This document shows positions 55,797-64,000 of a DNA stretch of 64,000 bases, piece after piece (within the stretch, counting starts at the first letter, position 1; each line of letters begins with the position of its first letter). A program made the translations under genes and the position numbers. This DNA is from Paraburkholderia aromaticivorans. GTDB taxonomy: Bacteria > Pseudomonadota > Gammaproteobacteria > Burkholderiales > Burkholderiaceae. Where the stretch lies: positions 2,356,001 through 2,420,000 of the forward strand of contig NZ_CP022989.1 of the NCBI RefSeq assembly GCF_002278075.1, given 5' to 3'. The notes below the pieces were generated by a model. It ran no database searches. It was not told the origin of the DNA and worked only from the letters and a program-made list of their open reading frames with translations.

Positions 55797-56630
55797 TCAT
55801 CCAACCTTGTGCAGTGCTCCGCAAGCGAAACTGAAAAGGGCGTCGAGCGTGGCGTCCGGTTGCTCGGTCATCAACGCGTGGCCGGCTTCGAGCGTGACCG
55901 TGTCGACGTGCACGCCCGCTTGTGCCAGCGCGCCGGCGAGCGCCCTGGCTGCGCGCGGCGGCGTCATCGCATCGCGCCGGCCCACGATCAGGCGTGCGGC
56001 GCAGCGCACCTGCGCGGCGCGGGCGAGGCCGTCCGCGTAGCTATTGCAGGCGGTGAAGTCGGTGTGAAACAGGTGCGGTTCGCCGCGTGCCGAGACGCGT
56101 TCCATCAGCCGCTGATTCATACCGTGCAGCCAGAAGCCGGGGCCGGGGCAGGAGGGCTTGGCCGCGATGGTCGAATGCGACCACTGGTTGACCATGCCGA
56201 TCGCTTCGGGCTCGCGGTGCAGGGCGGCGTCGAGCAAGGTGTCGGAGACGGTCATCGGCATCGCCGTGGCGAGCAGGGCGAGTTGCGTCGTCCGCTCCGG
56301 ATAGCGGCCGGCGAAGTCGAGCGCGATCAGCGAGCCCATGCTGTGGCCGGCTACGAACGCGCGTTGCACGCCCGCGGCGTCGAGCAGCGCGGCCAGCCAG
56401 TCGGCCATGGCCGGCACCGTGGTCAGCGCCGGACCGCTGCTGCGGCAGTGGCCCGGCAGATCCACGGCCAGCACGCCGAAACCGTGGTGCGCGAAGTAGC
56501 GGGTTTGCAGCGCCCATACGCTGTGGTCATGCTCGGCGCCGTGGATAAAAACGGCGGTGGGCAGACTCGCGTCGAACGCTTTGCCGCCGGTGTACGCGTA
56601 GGCTGGCTTGGCTTGAACGGTGAAGATCAT
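55797..56630 (-). CDS. alpha/beta hydrolase
   Basis: 277 residues. HGAEHDHSVW oxyanion region, nucleophile elbow AGHSMGSLIA (Ser near residue 98), an acidic residue in VGRRDAMTPP, and catalytic His in LEAGHALM. Substrate unknown. The start overlaps the sulfhydrylase stop, so it is the second gene of a two-gene operon; it may act on an ester related to the homoserine pathway, but that is only context. Confidence 0.87.
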   Translation of the reverse strand: MIFTVQAKPAYAYTGGKAFDASLPTAVFIHGAEHDHSVWALQTRYFAHHGFGVLAVDLPGHCRSSGPALTTVPAMADWLAALLDAAGVQRAFVAGHSMGSLIALDFAGRYPERTTQLALLATAMPMTVSDTLLDAALHREPEAIGMVNQWSHSTIAAKPSCPGPGFWLHGMNQRLMERVSARGEPHLFHTDFTACNSYADGLARAAQVRCAARLIVGRRDAMTPPRAARALAGALAQAGVHVDTVTLEAGHALMTEQPDATLDALFSFACGALHKVG

Positions 56631-57979
56631 GCGGACTCCGGGCGGGGTTGAGCGGCGGTGCCGGATGCGCCGCCGTGCGGCGCGCTCGAACCGCTCGCTT
56701 TCTGTGCGGCCTTCAGCGCGCGCTTGAGGTCGTCGATCAGATCGTCGGGATCTTCGAGGCCGATCGAGAGGCGGATCGTGCCTTCAGCAATGCCGGCCGC
56801 GGCGAGCGCGGCGGCGTCCATGCGAAAGTGCGTGGTCGATGCGGGATGGATCACCAGCGAGCGCGCGTCGCCCACGTTCGCGAGATGCGAGAACAACGAC
56901 AGCGCTTCAATGAAGCTGCGTCCGGCGGCGCGGTCGCCGCGCAGATTGAAGCTGAACACCGCGCCGGCGCCGCGCGGCAGCAGGCGCTTTGCGAGCGCAT
57001 GGTCGGGGTGCGTCGGCAGTTCCGGGTAGGCGACGGCTTCGACCGCCGCGTGAGCGGCGAGGAATTCGACCACCCGGCGCGTGTTGGCAACGTGCCGTTC
57101 CATCCGCAAAGGCAGCGTCTCGATGCCTTGCAGCAGTTGCCACGCCGCTTGCGGATGCAGGCATGCGCCGAAGTCGCGCAGGCCCTCGCGGCGCGCTCGC
57201 AGGAGAAACGGTGCGACGGTGCTTTCCTCGGTGAACACCATGCCGTGAAAGCCGTCGTAAGGCTCGGTGAATTCGGGGAAGCGCCCGGAGGCTTCGAAGT
57301 CGAACGTGCCGCCATCCACCAGCACGCCGCCGATCGTCGTGCCATGGCCGCCGAGGAATTTGGTGGCCGAGTGATAAACGAAGTCCGCGCCGTGCTCGAA
57401 CGGTTTGAGCAGGTAAGGCGTGGTGAAGGTGGAGTCGACCAGCAGCGGCACACGGTGCTCGTGCGCGATCTGCGCCACGGCGGCGACATCCAGCACGTCG
57501 AGCCCCGGATTGCCGAGCGTCTCGCCGAACAGCAAGCGCGTATTCGGGCGCAGCGCCGCGCGCCACGCAGCGAGGTCGCCCGGTTTGACGAAGGTCGTCT
57601 CGATGCCGAAGCGCCGCAACGTGTAGTGCAGCAGATTGTGCGAGCCGCCGTACAGCGCGCTGGAGGCGACGATATGCGAGCCCGCACCCATCAGCGTGGC
57701 AATGGCCAGATGCAGGGCCGCCTGGCCGCTGGCCGTGCCGATCGCGCCCGCGCCGTTTTCCAGCGCGGCCACGCGCTCCTCGAAGACCGCCACGGTCGGG
57801 TTCGAGATGCGCGAGTAGACGTGACCCGCGCGCTCCATGTTGAAGAGCGCCGCGGCGTGGTCGGAGTCGCGGAACGAAAACGAGGTAGTCTGGTAGATGG
57901 GCGTGGCGCGCGCGCCGGTGGTCGGGTCGGGAGCAGCGCCGGCGTGCAGCGCAAGCGTGTCGAAACGGTTGGCGGACAT
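56627..57979 (-). CDS. metY: O-acetylhomoserine/O-succinylhomoserine sulfhydrylase
   Basis: 450 residues, Cys/Met-metabolism PLP enzyme. Seen: FDTLALHAGAAPDPTTGAR, ATPIYQTTSFSFRDSDHAAA, SRISNPTVAVFEERVAALE, and the PLP-lysine motif YHSATKFLGGHGT. The end HPASTTHFRMDAAALAAAGI is followed by RLSIGLEDPDDLIDDL. Makes homocysteine from acylhomoserine and sulfide. Start at 57979 (MSANRFDTLALHAG) is the family start; a longer frame upstream is not needed. A Ser/Gly/Pro-rich tail of about 25 residues is extra. Confidence 0.92.
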   Translation of the reverse strand: MSANRFDTLALHAGAAPDPTTGARATPIYQTTSFSFRDSDHAAALFNMERAGHVYSRISNPTVAVFEERVAALENGAGAIGTASGQAALHLAIATLMGAGSHIVASSALYGGSHNLLHYTLRRFGIETTFVKPGDLAAWRAALRPNTRLLFGETLGNPGLDVLDVAAVAQIAHEHRVPLLVDSTFTTPYLLKPFEHGADFVYHSATKFLGGHGTTIGGVLVDGGTFDFEASGRFPEFTEPYDGFHGMVFTEESTVAPFLLRARREGLRDFGACLHPQAAWQLLQGIETLPLRMERHVANTRRVVEFLAAHAAVEAVAYPELPTHPDHALAKRLLPRGAGAVFSFNLRGDRAAGRSFIEALSLFSHLANVGDARSLVIHPASTTHFRMDAAALAAAGIAEGTIRLSIGLEDPDDLIDDLKRALKAAQKASGSSAPHGGASGTAAQPRPESA

Positions 57980-58219
57980 CCTGGGCGGCGGGGCCACGGA
58001 CGGCCTCGCGAAAGGTGAAAGTGGCGGCCATCCTATCACCGGCACGCAGCGCTTCAAGCGCGGTTTTCCCGATGCGCGCCGGTGCGCCGATTCGCGTTCC
58101 GGCCTGCGAACCTCCGGAGCGCCTTGGTGGGCGGGCCGCTTTCCTTTTACGGGTCTTTCCGCTAGGATCGAAAGTCATTGTTGTATTACCAGCTTAGCGG
58201 GCATCACGGGAGACAGATC

Positions 58220-58681
58220 ATGCGAGTCAGCGACATCCTCAAAGTCAAAGGCAACACCCTTTTCACGGTTACGCCGGATACCACGCTGCACGACGCAGTC
58301 AATACCATGGCCGAGCACGACATCGGTTCGCTGGTGGTGATGGAATACGGCGATCTGGTCGGCATGCTGACCTTCCGCGAAATCATTCTGACGCTGAGCA
58401 AGAACGGCGGCAGCGTCGGCACCTCCACGATCCGCAAGGTCATGGACGACCATCCGCTCACCTGCACGCCTGAAACAGACGTGAACGAAGTCCGCCGCAT
58501 GATGCTCGAGCACCACGTGCGCTATCTGCCGGTGCTGGAAAGCCGCACGCTGATGGGCGTGATCTCGTTTTACGACGTCGCCAAGGCGGTGGTCGAGGAG
58601 CAGGGTTTCGAAAACCGCATGCTCAAGGCCTATATCCGCGACTGGCCGGAAGAGCAGCAGGAACAGCAGCCGGCGCGTTAA
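58220..58681 (+). CDS. CBS-domain protein
   Basis: 153 residues made of a CBS pair: residues about 1-60 (MRVSDILKVKGNTLFTVTPD, HDIGSLVVMEYGDLVGMLTF) and about 70-130 (VMDDHPLTCTPETDVNEVRR, RYLPVLESRTLMGVISFYDV). Such pairs bind adenine nucleotides and act as energy sensors. A Glu/Gln-rich tail follows. Ribosome site GGGAGAC before ATG 58220; strong terminator downstream, so probably monocistronic. Confidence 0.9.
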   Translation: MRVSDILKVKGNTLFTVTPDTTLHDAVNTMAEHDIGSLVVMEYGDLVGMLTFREIILTLSKNGGSVGTSTIRKVMDDHPLTCTPETDVNEVRRMMLEHHVRYLPVLESRTLMGVISFYDVAKAVVEEQGFENRMLKAYIRDWPEEQQEQQPAR

Positions 58682-58740
58682 TGCGCGGCGACTCACTGCG
58701 ACGCTTCAGCCGTTGCCGTGAGCGCGAAGAGGCGGTCAAG

Positions 58741-58767
58741 GCGCGCGCGAAAGCGTGCGCTTTTTTT
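58741..58767 (+). terminator. intrinsic terminator after the CBS gene
   Basis: Stem GCGCGCGC / GCGTGCGC closed by a GAAA tetraloop, followed directly by seven T. Lies 60 bases after the CBS stop. Confidence 0.88.
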
Positions 58768-58962
58768 GTGTCCGGCGCCGGGTTCGGCTTCATGACCAGC
58801 GTTGTTTATCCGGCCCTGTAGCCGGGCCAATGCCGAGGCTGCCGCGAGCGCGCGGGACAGGCCGGCAGGCCGCCGCCACGCGCCGCCCGGCGCCCGGTCC
58901 ACGGGCAATGGCGCGCGCGGCGTTTTCTCCTTTGTTGCTCTTTGGCTTGCTTCCGGAACTTC

Positions 58963-60900
58963 ATGAGCGATCGTCCGTTACCTGCTGCCCGCCGCGCCGC
59001 CCGTCAACCCGAGGCGCACGAATCCCAGTTCCGCCTGCTCGGCCAGCGTCGTTTCGCGCCATTTTTCTGGACCCAGTTCCTGGGCGCGATGAACGACAAC
59101 GTCTTCAAGATCGGCTTCACGTCGCTCGTCACGTATCAGGCGGCGCGCTTTTCCGGCGTCGATCCGAAAACGGCCGCGTTTCTGATTTCGGCCATCTTCA
59201 TTCTGCCGTTCGTGCTGTTGTCGGCCACCTCCGGGCAGATTGCCGACAAGTACGACAAGGCAATGCTCACGCGTTTCGTCAAGAGCTTCGAAATCGCCGT
59301 GATGCTGATCGGCGGCGCGGGTTTCTGGCTGCATAGCGCGCCGCTTCTGTATTTGTGCACCTTTCTGATGGGCGTTCATTCGACCGTCTTCGGGCCGGTC
59401 AAATACTCGTACCTGCCGCAGCATCTGTCCACGTCCGAATTGGTGGGTGGCAACGGCATGGTCGAAATGGGGACCTTCGTGGCGATCCTGCTCGGCACGA
59501 TCGTCGGCGGCGTGGGCGCGGGTTTCGTCGCACACGGCGCGGTGGTGCTGGCTTGCGCGTGCGTGGCGATCGCGCTGGTGGGGCGTGTGGTGTCCAGCTT
59601 CGTGCCGCTCACGCCGGCGCCACAGGCGGATCTGCGCATCAACTGGAATCCGGTCAGCGAGACGTGGCGCAACCTGAAGCTGGCGCGCGAAAACCGGACC
59701 GTGTTCCTGAGTCTGCTGGGAATATCCTGGCTGTGGTTCGTCGGCGCGATTTTTCTGTCGTCGTTTTTCAGCTTTGCGAAAAACGTGCTGTCCGCCGATC
59801 CGGATGTCGTGACAGTGCTGCTCGGCACCTTCTCGGTCGGCATCGGCCTCGGTTCGCTGATGTGCGAAAAGCTCTCGAAGCGGCGTATAGAAATCGGCCT
59901 CGTGCCGCTCGGCTCGATCGGCATGAGCGTGTTCGCGATCGATCTGTTTTTCGCGAGCCATGCGCTGCCGCCCGCGGGCCATCTGCTGAGCGTCGGCGAA
60001 TTCATCGTGCGGCCCGCCCACTGGCGCGTGCTGGCTGATCTTTTCCTGCTCGCCATGTTCGGCGGCTTCTACAGCGTGCCGTTGTATGCGCTGATCCAGA
60101 GCCGCAGCCAGCCGAGCCACCGGGCGCGGATCATCGCGGCGAACAACATCCTGAACTCGTTGTTCATGATCGCTTCGTCGCTGATGGCCATGGCACTGAC
60201 CGCGGCAGGCTTCGGCATTCCGGCGATCTTCCTCGTCACCGCGCTGCTGAACATCGTGGTGGCGACCTACATCTACTCGCTCGTGCCCGAGTTTCTGCTG
60301 CGCTTTATCGCGTGGGTGCTGGTGCACACGTTCTACCGGATTCGCCTAGTGCATGCCGAGCGGATTCCGGAAGAGGGCGCGGCCGTGCTCGTGTGCAACC
60401 ACGTGAGTTTTGTCGACGCGATCGTCATCATGGCCGAGAGTCCGCGCCCGATCCGTTTCGTGATGGACCATCACATTTTCAGGACACCGTTCGCCGGCTG
60501 GGTGTTCCGTCACGTAAAAGCCATTCCGATCGCACCGGCGCACCAGGACGCGCAGTTGCTGACGCGCGCCTACGAACGCTGCGCGCAGGCGCTTGCCGAG
60601 GGCGATCTGGTCTGCATCTTTCCGGAAGGCAAGCTCACCAGGACCGGCGAGATGAATCCGTTCCGCCATGGCGTGACCGAGATCATCCGGCGCACGCCGG
60701 CCCCGGTCATTCCGATGGCGCTGCGCGGGCTGTGGGGCAGCGTGTTTTCGCGAGCCGACGACGCGCGCTGGCCGCGGCCGATCCAGAAGGGCGTCATGAG
60801 CCGCCTGACGCTGGCGGTGGGTGAGCCGCTCGATCCGGCGCAGGCGACGCCGGAGAAACTGCAGCAGATCGTCACGGAACTGCGCGGGGCGCGCAAGTAG
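58963..60900 (+). CDS. fused MFS lysophospholipid transporter (LplT-like) and PlsC-type acyltransferase
   Basis: 645 residues. Residues about 25-425 are an LplT-like MFS domain (FFWTQFLGAMNDNVFKIGFT, VKYSYLPQHLSTSELVGGNG, SAISATFILPFVLLSATSGQ-like). Residues about 435-640 are a glycerolphosphate acyltransferase domain with HX4D in NHVSFVDA and the later block CIFPEGKLTRTGEM. In E. coli the LplT and Aas functions are separate; many bacteria have triple fusions with an acyl-ACP synthetase, which is absent here. Likely imports and reacylates lysophospholipids at the inner membrane. Start MSDRPLPAAR at 58963. Confidence 0.87.
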   Translation: MSDRPLPAARRAARQPEAHESQFRLLGQRRFAPFFWTQFLGAMNDNVFKIGFTSLVTYQAARFSGVDPKTAAFLISAIFILPFVLLSATSGQIADKYDKAMLTRFVKSFEIAVMLIGGAGFWLHSAPLLYLCTFLMGVHSTVFGPVKYSYLPQHLSTSELVGGNGMVEMGTFVAILLGTIVGGVGAGFVAHGAVVLACACVAIALVGRVVSSFVPLTPAPQADLRINWNPVSETWRNLKLARENRTVFLSLLGISWLWFVGAIFLSSFFSFAKNVLSADPDVVTVLLGTFSVGIGLGSLMCEKLSKRRIEIGLVPLGSIGMSVFAIDLFFASHALPPAGHLLSVGEFIVRPAHWRVLADLFLLAMFGGFYSVPLYALIQSRSQPSHRARIIAANNILNSLFMIASSLMAMALTAAGFGIPAIFLVTALLNIVVATYIYSLVPEFLLRFIAWVLVHTFYRIRLVHAERIPEEGAAVLVCNHVSFVDAIVIMAESPRPIRFVMDHHIFRTPFAGWVFRHVKAIPIAPAHQDAQLLTRAYERCAQALAEGDLVCIFPEGKLTRTGEMNPFRHGVTEIIRRTPAPVIPMALRGLWGSVFSRADDARWPRPIQKGVMSRLTLAVGEPLDPAQATPEKLQQIVTELRGARK

Positions 60901-61074
60901 CGTTGCCGGACATGCCCATCCGGCAACGGCGAGGGGAGCGGCAAACCGCCTCGACCGGCGGGACCAGGCCGCGCGGGCTTACCGGTCGATCGGTCGGAAC
61001 TGCTGCCCGGTGCGGTCCGGCCGCCACGGGGCTGGCATAATAGCGCTTTCCCCGCATTTCTTTGGACGACGCCC

Positions 61075-62175
61075 ATGTCCGGCAACACGCTCGGTACGCT
61101 TTTCACTGTCACGACCTTCGGCGAATCGCACGGTCCCGCTATCGGCTGCGTGATCGACGGCTGCCCGCCGGGCCTGGCGCTCAACGAAGCCGACATCCAG
61201 CTGGAACTCGACCGCCGCAAGCCCGGCACGTCGCGGCACGTCACGCAGCGCCAGGAAGAAGACAAGGTCGAGATCCTGTCCGGCGTGTTCGAAGGCCAGA
61301 CTACCGGCGCGCCGATCGCCCTGTTGATCCGCAACACGGACCAGCGCAGCAAGGACTACGGCAACATCGCCGACACCTTCCGTCCGGGCCACGCCGACTA
61401 TACCTACTGGCAAAAGTACGGCATTCGCGACTATCGCGGCGGCGGCCGTTCGTCGGCGCGTCTGACGGCGCCGACGGTGGCCGCGGGCGCGGTCGCCAAA
61501 AAGTGGCTGCGCGAGAAGTTCGGCACCGAGATTCGCGGCTATATGGCCGCGCTCGGTGAGATCGACGTGCCGTTCGTCGACTGGGCGCACGTGCGTGAGA
61601 ATCCGTTCTTCGTGCCCAACGAGCAGATCGTGCCGCAACTGGAAGCGTATATGGACGCGCTGCGCAAGGACGGCGACTCGATCGGCGCGCGCATCAATGT
61701 CGTGGCGTCCGGCGTGCCGGTCGGTCTCGGCGAGCCGCTGTTCGACCGCCTCGACGCGGATATCGCGCACGCCATGATGGGCATCAATGCGGTGAAGGGC
61801 GTCGAGATCGGCGCGGGCTTTGCGAGCGTCGCGCAACGCGGCTCGGTGCACGGCGACGAATTGACGCCGGAGGGCTTCGTCGGCAATCACGCGGGCGGCG
61901 TGCTCGGCGGCATTTCGACCGGGCAGGACATCACGGTGTCGATTGCGATCAAGCCGACTTCGAGCATTCGCACGCCGCGCCGCTCGATCGACAAGGCGGG
62001 GCAGCCGGTTATCGTCGAAACGTTCGGGCGGCACGACCCGTGCGTCGGCATTCGCGCCACGCCGATCGCTGAATCGATGCTCGCGCTGGTGTTGATCGAC
62101 CATGCGCTGCGCCATCGCGCGCAATGTGGCGACGTGTCCGTCAGCACGCCCAGGATCGCGGCGAGCGCGCCTTAA
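61075..62175 (+). CDS. aroC: chorismate synthase
   Basis: 366 residues, family length. FMN-dependent last step of the shikimate pathway. All three signature regions are visible: [39 protein letters not shown], and [20 protein letters not shown]. Starts [20 protein letters not shown]. About 175 bases after the fused acyltransferase gene. Confidence 0.97.
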   Translation: MSGNTLGTLFTVTTFGESHGPAIGCVIDGCPPGLALNEADIQLELDRRKPGTSRHVTQRQEEDKVEILSGVFEGQTTGAPIALLIRNTDQRSKDYGNIADTFRPGHADYTYWQKYGIRDYRGGGRSSARLTAPTVAAGAVAKKWLREKFGTEIRGYMAALGEIDVPFVDWAHVRENPFFVPNEQIVPQLEAYMDALRKDGDSIGARINVVASGVPVGLGEPLFDRLDADIAHAMMGINAVKGVEIGAGFASVAQRGSVHGDELTPEGFVGNHAGGVLGGISTGQDITVSIAIKPTSSIRTPRRSIDKAGQPVIVETFGRHDPCVGIRATPIAESMLALVLIDHALRHRAQCGDVSVSTPRIAASAP

Positions 62176-62226
62176 CGGGCTTGGTTCACGCGTTTTATCT
62201 GTTGCACCCGGGCAGTGTCGTCTCTC

Positions 62227-63705
62227 ATGACTGATTTCAGCGCCGAGCCGGCAGCGAGCCGGCTCGCGGACCTGCGCGCGCGTGCCGCCGCGCCTGATGC
62301 CGCTGCTCGCGACTGCTTCGCTTTCGGCGAGGCGCTGCTGCAACACGCGGGCCGCGACAAGGCAGGTCAACGCGAGGCACTGGTTGCGCTGGTGCGCGCC
62401 TACCAGCTCGATCCCGCCTGCGAACCCACGCTTCTGCACACGATTGCGCAGACCGCCTTCGTGCTGCGCGACTGGGCGCTGGTCGACTCCGCCACCGGGC
62501 TGCTGCTCGCGCGCCATGCCGAAGACGCCAACGCGCTGATCTGGCGAGCGGCGGCAGTGCAGCAGCGCGACGACTTCGCCACCGCCGAGTCGCTGTTGCG
62601 CGAAGCCGTGCGCGTCGTGCCCGGCAATCCGGTGGCGCTTCACAAGCTGGCGCTGTGCATCAAGGAGCAGGCGCGGTTCGCGGAGGCGGAGGCGTTGCTG
62701 CGGCAAGTCCTGACGCTCTCGCCGCAGAACGCCCACGCGTTGTTCGACCTGTCGGAGCTCGAGATCCGCGGCGGGCGTTTTGCCGATGGCTGGGCACATT
62801 ACGAGTCGCGCGTCGCGTTCGCCGGCGGTGAACTGAACAACGCGCAGCAGGCGCTCGCCGCGATCAGCGCGCCCTGGCAGGGTGAATCGCTGGCCGGCAG
62901 GACGTTGGTGGTCTATGGCGAGCAAGGCAATGGCGATTGCCTCTGGGCGGTACGCTTTCTGCCGTTGCTGGCCGAGCGCGCGCGGCGCGAAGGCGGCCGG
63001 GTGATTTTCGGTCACGACGGTCCGCTGCGGCATCTATTCGAACGGATGCTGCCCGCGGATTTGCCGCTCGAAACGAGTCTGGAGACGCAGCCTGATTTTC
63101 ACTGCGGGCTGATGAGCTTGCCGCTGCGGCTCGGCATTGTCGACGCCACAGGATGGGGCGCGCCGTATCTGACGGCCGAGCCGGCGCGTGAGCGGGCATG
63201 GCGCGAGCGAGTCGAAGCGCATACGGCCGGCACGCGTGGCAATCGCAAGGTCGGTCTGGTGTGGAACGGCAATCCGGACCATATCCGCGATATGCGGCGT
63301 TCGCTGCCTATCGGGCAATTCGAGCCGCTTCTGAACGTACCGGGCGTGAGCTATTTTGCTGTGTCGCCGGGACGGGGAGAGACGGTCGCGCTGTGGCGCG
63401 CCAGGGGTCTCGACGTGGTCGATCTCACGCACCATTTTCAGTCCGGCTTCGACGACGTCGCGGCGTTGCTCGCGAATCTGGATCTGGTGGTCACGATCGA
63501 TAGCGGGCCCGCGCATCTCGCAGGGGCGCTCGGCGTGCCGACCTGTCTGATGATCGATCACGTTTCCGCCTGGTTCTGGGGCGATGAATCGCCGGTAACG
63601 GCCTGGTACGATTCGATTGAGCTGGTTCGACAGCCGCGCGTCGGCGACTGGGCGCCGGTCGTGGCGAAAGTGCGGGAGCGGATCGAGGCGGTGGGGCGGA
63701 GTTGA
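62227..63705 (+). CDS. TPR protein with C-terminal glycosyltransferase-9-like domain
   Basis: 492 residues from ATG 62227; a GTG 12 bases upstream is possible. Residues about 20-190 are tetratricopeptide-like helices (AVRVVPGNPVALHKLALCIK, AEALLRQVLTLSPQNAHALF). The C-terminal half (residues about 210-490) has LVVYGEQGNGDCLWAVRFLP, KVGLVWNGNP, NLDLVVTIDSGPAHLAGALG and FWGDESPVTAWYDS. These resemble ADP-heptose-type glycosyltransferases found behind TPR arrays. Role unknown; possibly glycosylation of a protein or surface structure. Confidence 0.8.
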   Translation: MTDFSAEPAASRLADLRARAAAPDAAARDCFAFGEALLQHAGRDKAGQREALVALVRAYQLDPACEPTLLHTIAQTAFVLRDWALVDSATGLLLARHAEDANALIWRAAAVQQRDDFATAESLLREAVRVVPGNPVALHKLALCIKEQARFAEAEALLRQVLTLSPQNAHALFDLSELEIRGGRFADGWAHYESRVAFAGGELNNAQQALAAISAPWQGESLAGRTLVVYGEQGNGDCLWAVRFLPLLAERARREGGRVIFGHDGPLRHLFERMLPADLPLETSLETQPDFHCGLMSLPLRLGIVDATGWGAPYLTAEPARERAWRERVEAHTAGTRGNRKVGLVWNGNPDHIRDMRRSLPIGQFEPLLNVPGVSYFAVSPGRGETVALWRARGLDVVDLTHHFQSGFDDVAALLANLDLVVTIDSGPAHLAGALGVPTCLMIDHVSAWFWGDESPVTAWYDSIELVRQPRVGDWAPVVAKVRERIEAVGRS

Positions 63706-63711
63706 GGGCGT

Positions 63712-63755
63712 TGCCCTCGCAGCGCGGGTAAGTAGAGGCAGGCGCTGTGAGGGCA
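63712..63755. terminator. hairpin between convergent genes
   Basis: Arms TGCCCTCGCAGCGC (63712-63725) and GCGCTGTGAGGGCA (63742-63755), one G-T pair, between the TPR gene and the ETF-QO gene. No T-run, but well placed for both. Confidence 0.65.
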
Positions 63756-63768
63756 CGTGAGGCGCCGA

Positions 63769-64000
63769 TCACATGTTCGGATAGTTCGGACCGCCGCCGC
63801 CTTCGGGCGTGACCCACACGATGTTCTGCGTCGGGTCCTTGATATCGCAGGTTTTGCAGTGCACGCAGTTCTGCGCGTTGATCACGAGGCGTTCGCTGCC
63901 GTCGTCGTTCTTCACGAACTCATACACCGCTGCCGGGCAGTAACGCGACTCAGGACCCGCGTAGGTCTGCCAGTTCACGTTCACGGGCACGGAAGGGTCT
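63769..64000 (-). CDS. etfD: electron transfer flavoprotein-ubiquinone oxidoreductase, C-terminal part
   Basis: Partial; the gene continues beyond the right edge. The visible 77 residues are the 4Fe-4S domain: [35 protein letters not shown], and the ending [15 protein letters not shown], almost invariant in this enzyme. It passes electrons from ETF (fatty-acid and amino-acid oxidation) to ubiquinone at the inner membrane. Confidence 0.93.
   Translation of the reverse strand, partial: DPSVPVNVNWQTYAGPESRYCPAAVYEFVKNDDGSERLVINAQNCVHCKTCDIKDPTQNIVWVTPEGGGGPNYPNM

Noticed and set aside
60979..63033. 684-codon minus-strand open frame opposite aroC and the TPR gene
   Set aside because: Antisense shadow: no ribosome site, no recognisable domain, and both plus-strand genes are well supported.

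Overview
The window looks like a chromosomal segment of a Burkholderiaceae bacterium, most likely Paraburkholderia. The DNA is GC-rich with strong third-position GC bias. It carries a complete myo-inositol cluster with a kinase/DUF2090 fusion of IolC, an AaeXAB-like FUSC efflux set, and IS256- and IS4-type elements. Species assignment is an inference from gene content only. No tRNA, rRNA or CRISPR array was seen.

Layout. 1-7.8 kb: end of a YbfB-type MFS transporter, threonine aldolase, a NUDIX hydrolase, an iron-type alcohol dehydrogenase, a hot-dog thioesterase and an overlapping LivHMGF-type ABC transporter set without a binding protein. 8.2-10.6 kb: a 794-residue lipoprotein built from two copies of one domain. 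10.6-22.9 kb: inositol catabolism. iolC/J-iolD-iolE-iolB lie behind a sugar-type ABC transporter (binding protein, permease, single-domain ATPase) on the minus strand. An RpiR-type regulator, inositol dehydrogenase iolG and a second Gfo/Idh/MocA dehydrogenase lie divergently. The divergent control region holds a perfect GGAA-N6-TTCC palindrome between two -10 boxes. 22.9-24.6 kb: an IS256-family element inserted, with an 8-bp target duplication, into the remnant of a related element; both sit inside a chromosomal inverted repeat. 24.7-29 kb: tusA, galU, valS.

29.2-33.0 kb holds the most unusual gene. It encodes a 1285-residue protein with a Ser/Pro/Ala-rich N-terminus, a helical middle, a Trp-containing toxin-type linker and a C-terminal array of eleven helix-turn-helix-like units (residues 707-1285). 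It sits alone between housekeeping genes and its 3' half is visibly poorer in GC. I read it as a candidate secreted DNA-binding protein or effector of an undescribed class; this is inference.

33.2-42.1 kb: UvrD/Rep helicase, mtnN, prpE, a fosmidomycin-resistance-type MFS pump, and a chemotaxis receptor behind a sigma-28-like promoter. 42.1-42.9 kb: a second copy of the same chromosomal inverted repeat, invaded by a 595-bp internally deleted IS4-type element. 42.9-48.8 kb: a four-gene efflux operon (outer-membrane factor, FUSC pump, DUF1656, HlyD) divergent from a LysR regulator, with a perfect 11-bp-arm palindrome between them. 49-64 kb: mostly housekeeping genes: YedK/HMCES, a metallophosphoesterase, a GlcD-type oxidase, a DUF2069 protein with a possibly frameshifted tail, WrbA, YihY, DUF962, an alpha/beta hydrolase, O-acetylhomoserine sulfhydrylase, a CBS protein, an LplT-PlsC-type fusion, aroC, a TPR/glycosyltransferase-like protein and the end of the ETF:ubiquinone oxidoreductase gene.
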